Positions 58,641 through 64,000 of a stretch of DNA of 64,000 nt are shown here, piece by piece. How positions within the stretch are numbered: the first letter of the stretch is position 1; every line of letters starts with the position of its first letter. The notes beneath the pieces are model-generated. The model worked only from the letters and a program-made list of their open reading frames with translations, made no database searches and was not told where the DNA came from. The stretch comes from Aphelocoma coerulescens. Taxonomy: Eukaryota; Chordata; Aves; Passeriformes; Corvidae. The translations under genes were made by a program, and so were the position numbers. The DNA lies in assembly GCF_041296385.1 (NCBI RefSeq), contig NW_027183804.1, forward strand, positions 186,001-250,000, written 5' to 3'.

Positions 58641-60527
58641 CTATTTTTCTTCTGTGCGTGTCTCTTGAAATCTTTTCAGATCCCTCCTCAGGTGGGGGCA
58701 TTCTCTTTGATAATGCCCTTCTTCCTTGCAATAGAAACAGGCATCCCTGGGTTGTTCTTGGAATCTTGATTGTGCTGAGGTTTTATTTTTCTCTTTTCCA
58801 CCATTTCTGAATCTGGAATGTTTAGGAGTGTTACCTGAGGGCTTTAGATTTTTTTTGGAAGGTACTCTCTCGCATAGTGGCTATCATGATCTTTGCTCCC
58901 ACTTTGGCTTTTTCTTCATCCCTCCGGACATATATATCTTTTGAGCTTCCCTTACTAGGTCTTGTAATGGTTTCTCATACCAATCTTCTATTTTTTCCAA
59001 TTTTTTTCTAATATCTGGCCAGGCATGAGTGACAAAGTGAACTCTTAGCAGGGCTTGCCCTGCTAGGGACTCCGGGTCTCTCCCAGAATATTGTTTCATA
59101 TTCTTTCGGAGCCTCTCCAGCCACTCAGTCGGGGTTTCTTCCTTCCCTTGCTGCCCCTCAAAGGCCTTTCTGACATTTTGTCCTCAGAGTGCCCCCTCTT
59201 TTATTCCCTTGATTATCAAATTACAATAATCATTCATATGTCCCCTCCCAGCTTCATCATTTTGGTTCCAGTTAGGAGGTGTAATGGGCATTTTCTGATC
59301 CCCGGGTGGACCTTGTTGGTTTTCTTTTCCCCAAATTTTTATTCCAGCAATTCTAATCATTTCTCTTTCTTCTTGGGAGAATATTATTTTCATTATTGAT
59401 TGCATTTCTTCCCAAGTGAAAATGTTGGGACCTAAGAACTGGTCCAACATTTCAGCTGTACCTATGGGGTCTTCTAATAATCCTTTAATTTCTTTTTTGA
59501 AATTCCTAACCTCTGTAGAGGTTAGAGGAGCACTCACAAAGCCGCTTCCCCCTCCTCCCGTAGGTACTTCTCTTAACGGAAAGAAATGAATTTCTCGGCT
59601 TCCCTCTGTTTGTTTAGCAATGGAGGGCTTGTTGGGCTGCCTCGGAGCCTTAATGGCACCTCCTGTATTCTGGTATGGTGCTCCTTCGTTAAGAAGAGGG
59701 TTGATTTGGGAAGAAAGCACCGAACTCCCCTGGGGAGGAGGGGCAGATTCAAAGTCTGGCGCTGAAGCTGAATATTCTGTGGTGCAGAGGGTGGGGGTGG
59801 GGTATGGCAGTGAAGCCAGATATTCCGGAGCACAGGAGGCGGGCACCGGGGCTAAAGCCGGGTTTCTCAAGGCAGGAGAGGTAGGGGCTGAAGCCGGGAC
59901 GTGTGACCTTTCCCTTGATGCAATTGAGGCTGCTGGGATTCCCGAGATATATGGGAAGGGTGGGATCCCCGGCATGGGCGGGGGCAGGGCTCCCCCCCAG
60001 CTCCATTGGGGCGGGAGGGCTGCCGGGGGAAAGGCCCCCGGTGCGGGCGGAGGGGGGGCTGGCGGGGGAAGCCCCGGAGCCAGGGGGAGGAGGGCAGCTT
60101 CTGGTGCTGGCGGCGGAGGCAATACTTCTAAAGGGTCTCAGCCTTTTTTCTCTTCTGTTTGCTTTTCCTCTGCGGTTTCTGATATTTTGAAGACTTTGGT
60201 TCCCAGAGGTTTTGTAATTCCTGTCCAGCAAGAAGCATATTCTCTCTCCTCAGGGTGAGATGGCTCTTCTGAATTTACAAATACATTTAGAGCCTGGCAA
60301 ATCCATGCCTCATCAGACCCGTATTTTGGCCAGTACACATGATCAGATCTGATTTCCTTTTTTACCCACTCTTTCATGCAGAATTGAATCATTTTTACTT
60401 TCTCTTTTCCTTTTGTAGAAGGATCAGTTTCCCAGTTTGCGAGTTTGACCCCGAGGGGACTGTCTCGGGGTATATCCTCTGGCACCCTTTTATAATTTGA
60501 ACTTAATTTACTAGGTTGTTGTCCCAT
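58641..60527 (-). pseudogene. gag: ERV-b gag (broken), A3
   Basis: Direct copy of 19407-21293 with the same three nonsense sites. One substitution at about 59560 changes an Arg codon to Thr in the region preceding capsid. Confidence 0.92.
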
Positions 60528-61439
60528 TTTCCCAGGAGTTCTCTATTACTCAAAATACCAATTTATCCCCCCCTTTGAAATACTAATTCATTCCTTTAAA
60601 ACACCAATCTTCACTGCTGTAAAATACTACCCACCCTTTCACAGTACAAAAAACACCAAAAAATTTATTAGAGCCCACCTTCCCCAAAAACAAAGTTAAC
60701 TTCGAATTACACAGTTTTTCATTCACACATTCACTCTTTTTTAATATTTGTTCACTCACTCATTCCTACTCACAACAGAATAATAAGGTACCTCTTTCAA
60801 GTCACTTGTTAGTATCCACCCATGGGTATGATATAATCCTTAGGATTCTGGGTGCTCTTGGATTTCCCTCAACCCAGCATTGCTAGCATCCAAACCCCAA
60901 CCTCTCTTGGGGTACTTTTAGGCCCTGGGTGCTCTTGGAGTTTTCCTCAACCCAGCATATGGGGGGGTAGCTCCCACTTTGCAACCCCTTCTCTGGGACC
61001 CCGTCCCAGTCACCCCCGGAGATTCTTTCACTCCGCTTATCTCTCGCTTTGTCTCCTCGCTGGCCGCTGTTCTCGTGAACAAGACGGAACGGCAGCACTC
61101 AGAGACTGCCACACTCGCTTCGCAGATCTGGGGGCAACCAGCCCACGTCTCATTCACACACGCTCATCTCCCGTAACCACCCCCTTTTTCTTTGGACAAT
61201 ACTTCCCAGTCCTGTTTCTTTTCCAGTGTCTGTGGGATTTTTGTCGAGAGCGCTCTCTTTCATTTGCTTTATTTTTGTGTCTTTCTTGTCCTCCGGGTGT
61301 TGCCCTGCTGCCACCAAATCACGCCAGAGGATGCTAAGCAAAGGTCCTGCCAACTTGGGCGGGAGGCGCCTTACCCTTGCTTCTTGAATCCTCCCACGCT
61401 TTTCAGAGGCGAGGTGTAGCTCCGGGACGAGCCCTTAAT

Positions 61440-62092
61440 TGTGAAAAACGAGGTTCACTCTCCTGTGAGAATTTAAAGGGTTTAATATAAAGACAATAAG
61501 AGACACATCAAATAAAGCAACGGGGTAATGGCCGGGTGCCTTGGTGCTCTGCCAAGAGCACACCTGATGCCAGAGGTGAGTCTTTTTTATACCATTTTTA
61601 CTGTCTGTTCTTTATTCATATTAAAACTTTTCCTGGAGCTGTTCTGCATGGCCACTCCTTGGTTCCGCCTTTTTAGAGCATGCGTAGTCTTCTGCCTTGT
61701 GGTTTTATTTCTCTTGATTCTTGGGGTTGGGCCCGCTAGGCAAGAGTCGATGGTAGGGTGGATTTCTTAATTCTCCAGACAGACAGGGCTGATTGCAGCT
61801 TTGGGCCTCTTCGTCTCTCCGGGCAGAGTGGTGATAACGGCTCTTGGACTCTCCTGGCCGCCTGTTCTCCGGGCGGAGTAGCCTTTGGGCCCTTTTGCTC
61901 CCTAGACAAAGTGTTGATTAGCAGCTTTTCGGGCCTCATCCTCTGTTCGTTTGGAGGTTATCTTACGTGCTCACACTTGCTAACATTCTTGCTAAAAAGA
62001 AAACTACATCCACACAGCAAAAAGCATTTCTAACATTATATAATATCTACTTTATACTTTGCGAGAAGCCAATATAATATATGTTTATAACA
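61440..62092 (-). repeat. ERV-b 5' LTR, A3
   Basis: Direct copy of 22204-22856. Confidence 0.92.
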
Positions 62093-62798
62093 CCTCCATT
62101 GGCGACCTCCTTTTCCCTCTGATTCAGCTACCTTGTGGTAGGTGCGATGGTGCTGAAGAAGGGTGGCGGCTTGGCACAGTTGCTGTCACAGGTGGATCTT
62201 TGAGTGGCATGTGTGAGGGTAGGAGGGTACGGCACCCATAGCTGAAGGCAAAAAAGGTCAGGGCATGTCATCAGCCGCAGTCGTGCTAAGTTGTTCATCT
62301 ATGCAAACTGCTTGCCGAGTTGTTCCTTTCTTAGGTAATGGGGGCTTGTATCAACCAGAACTGCAAATGGTCAGTATTTGCAGAGAAGGTTACTTGGACT
62401 GTTGTTGAAGTGAGTGTAGCAGTTTCTATGGCATTCTGCAAAAAAAGTGACAGGTCTCCCTGTGTTCCCCAGTTCTTAACAAAGATGAAGTTAACAAACC
62501 CCTGAAAAGAGGTTTTGCAAAACTTCAGGGATATTTTCCTACTAGTACTGTAGAGACAACCATAGTCACCTTGTCTTTCCAAAAGTGAAGGTTCCCTATT
62601 TTTGTCCAAGAGCATCAAGTGCTTTTGATCAGCGTTTGTGTGCATGCATTAGCCTCGTTCTTGCTCTTCCTTGGAGAACTTTTACAATACTCACATGATC
62701 TGTGTAGGCTGCAGACTGCAGTGGTGAACTTCAAGGCTTCCAGCAGAAGGGAGATGCTGTCCACGTTTTGGATTCTCCTTAGCCTGAACCTTCAATGT
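62093..62798. other. Outer arm flank beyond ERV-b, A3
   Basis: Direct copy of 22857-23562, including the same 20 bp absence. Confidence 0.75.
62331..62645 (-). CDS. Hypothetical 104-codon ORF in arm flank, A3
   Basis: Direct copy of 23095-23409, identical in translation. Confidence 0.25.
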   Translation of the reverse strand: MHTNADQKHLMLLDKNREPSLLERQGDYGCLYSTSRKISLKFCKTSFQGFVNFIFVKNWGTQGDLSLFLQNAIETATLTSTTVQVTFSANTDHLQFWLIQAPIT

Positions 62799-64000
62799 CC
62801 AATAACGCAGCGTTTGGTGCTCGAGGCACTGACTCTGGCGTGCCCCTGGTCAGAGACAGTCCAGCTGCGTTACCTCCACGCGTCGCTGAAGCGACTTCGG
62901 GATCAGGAAAAGAGCTTGCTGGGCTAGCTAGCTGGCTTCTTTGCAGAGGGAAACACGGCAGGAGCCGTTGATGTCGGCTCACGTTAGCTCAGAGACAAAG
63001 GAAGAGAGGGGCTGTTCAGGTCTGGCTTCTAACAGGTTTAATGCGATAGGATGAGGATGAGGTCGGATTGATGGGAATCCGCTCCTCGGAGCCTTGTCCT
63101 CAGTTTTATAGGGAATTTGAAAACCCCCTGTAACTATTCCTGAAAAGACCTGCCTTGCTAAATTAGTGCCTTTTAAGTCTTGTGTCCCCAGGATAGAACA
63201 ACAAACTCACAAAGATAACAGCAGTGGATCTACAGGACTTCTGCAGGCCTTCTGGACTGCAGACATCTCTGACCAAAGGCCACAGATGACGTGTACCCTG
63301 ATCCTGCCGAACGCCCGTCCGCCCTGGACTCAGCTTCAAGGTTTGATTGATACTGGTGCTGATGTAACTATCATCTCCTTCTCTGCGTGGCCTCCCTCAT
63401 GGCCTTTACCCCCAGTGGGATCGGCCATCACAGGATGAGGATGAACCACACAGAGCTATTGAAGCGAACGGCCTGTGACGGTGAAGGACTCAGAGGGGCA
63501 CACAGCTACAATTAGGCCTTATGTTACTACCACTTCCCTTAACCTTTGGGGACGGGATGTGTTGGCAGCCTGGGGCATACGGATCGGGACAAATTTTTAG
63601 CAGGGGTCACTGTGCGCAAAGGTGCACAGTATCCTACACTGCCTTTGCAGTGGTTGATTAACACACCAATCCGAGTCAGACTCTGCTTAGTTAGTTGAAT
63701 TAAGGGCTGTTATCATGGCTTTTCAACGATTCTCACAGGAACCTTTGAATTTGGTTACTGAAGCCGACTAGCAAAAGCTCGTATACAATTAATCACCTTA
63801 CGGTACCACAAAATTCAAAGAATCCTGTTCTTCTGAATCACTTTCTCTCATTGCAATCTGCAGGCAAGAGACAACTGCCCTGGGCAAAAGTCTGGGTGTG
63901 GAATTTACTCACTAACCAGTGGGACGGCCTGCGGGAACTTATGGTTTGGGGTCGTGGCTATGCTTGCGTTTCTACAGATACTGGGGTACGGTGGCTAGCT
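62799..64000. repeat. Amplicon spacer S, second copy (start only)
   Basis: This is a direct copy of 23563-24764 at offset +39236. It contains the LTR-like stretch and the class II protease/RNase H/integrase scraps up to the window end. Confidence 0.9.
63166..64000 (+). pseudogene. ERV-c remnant, second copy (cut by window end)
   Basis: Direct copy of 23930-24764: protease frame from 63166, RNase H scrap, and integrase C-terminus beginning at about 63836. The window ends within the GVRWLA segment. Confidence 0.85.

Larger units (their letters stand above)
52001..62092 (-). mobile_element. ERV-b provirus, A3
   Basis: A direct copy of 12767-22856 with identical flanks, LTR differences and inactivating stops. 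It therefore arose by duplication of the amplicon, not by a second insertion. I noticed about five substitutions and one 2 bp indel in 10 kb (near 53688, 54826, 57501, 59560 and 60731). Confidence 0.93.
41425..62798 (+). repeat. Palindrome arm A3 (+), carrying the second ERV-b copy
   Basis: This arm is a direct copy of A1 and the inverted partner of A2 across the satellite centre. Contents: satellite to about 44564, unidentified stretch to 45525, GGCAAGG minisatellite, ERV-a at 46890-50999, CpG island at about 51024-51969, ERV-b at 52001-62092, and outer flank to 62798. A2 and A3 meet with no unique spacer other than satellite, so together they form a nearly spacer-less palindrome with arms of roughly 12 kb, not counting ERV-b. 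Confidence 0.93.
39235..64000. repeat. 39.2 kb tandem amplicon, second copy (truncated by window end)
   Basis: This is the direct-repeat partner of 1-24766. The junction at about 39234 is not a sequence boundary. It falls inside a satellite unit that continues without interruption from 38186, so the repeat boundary there is arbitrary and was set by the window start. Copy-specific differences include two bases present near 44717 that the first copy lacks, a (GT)n tract 2 bp shorter near 46767, and scattered single substitutions. Confidence 0.97.

Noticed and set aside
1..64000. tRNA, rRNA or other structured RNA genes
   Set aside because: No tRNA-like box A/box B arrangement or rRNA-like block was noticed. 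The only tRNA-related match is the retroviral primer-binding site.

Overview
This 64 kb window looks like a repeat-dense, ampliconic stretch of a vertebrate chromosome. A bird is the most likely source, and a female-specific (W) or other non-recombining chromosome is plausible. That assignment is inference: it rests on near-identical palindromic amplicons, CpG-island-type GC-rich DNA, abundant class I (gamma-like) and class II (beta-like) endogenous retroviruses (ERVs), and no recognised LINE or SINE. I found no intact host protein-coding gene, no RNA gene and no CRISPR. The window is a mosaic of retroviral relics, a local satellite and a triplicated CpG island.

Layout. Two nested symmetries explain almost everything. 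(1) The first 24.76 kb recurs in the same orientation at 39235-64000 (offset +39234 to +39236), so the region is a tandem array with a period of about 39.2 kb. (2) Each period contains two inverted arms. Arm A1 (+) ends at about 23562. A 5.56 kb single-copy spacer S follows (23563-29118). Arm A2 (-) starts at about 29119 and runs back through the same sequence to a satellite-array centre near 41.43 kb. There it flips into arm A3 (+), which reaches about 62798, and S begins again. The order is A+ S A- | A+ S..., a chain of alternating palindromes.

Contents of an arm, from the palindrome centre outward: a 1.2-1.45 kb satellite whose orientation switches at the centre; a roughly 1 kb unidentified stretch; a GGCAAGG-rich minisatellite that changes strand midway; a (GT)n tract; a degraded class I ERV (ERV-a) on the arm's forward strand with two LTRs, an integrase relic and an env relic; a CpG island of about 0.95 kb; and a flank of about 0.7 kb. 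In A1 and A3 a second, fuller class I provirus (ERV-b, about 10.1 kb, opposite strand) sits just outside the CpG island. A2 has the uninterrupted pre-integration site instead.

The spacer S holds an LTR-like stretch at its left edge, an RT-deleted class II provirus (ERV-c: protease, RNase H scrap, integrase C-terminus, 3' LTR), a probable solo LTR, and about 2.9 kb in which I recognise nothing.

History as read from the sequence. The inverted arms existed when ERV-b entered one of them, because the other arm keeps an empty site. The ERV-b-bearing unit was then tandemly duplicated, since both + arms share the insertion and the same stop codons. ERV-b's two LTRs differ at about 3% of positions by eye. 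The inverted arms differ by only a few tenths of a percent in a sampled stretch inside the insertion, and by about 1.4% beyond it. This pattern fits arm-to-arm gene conversion.
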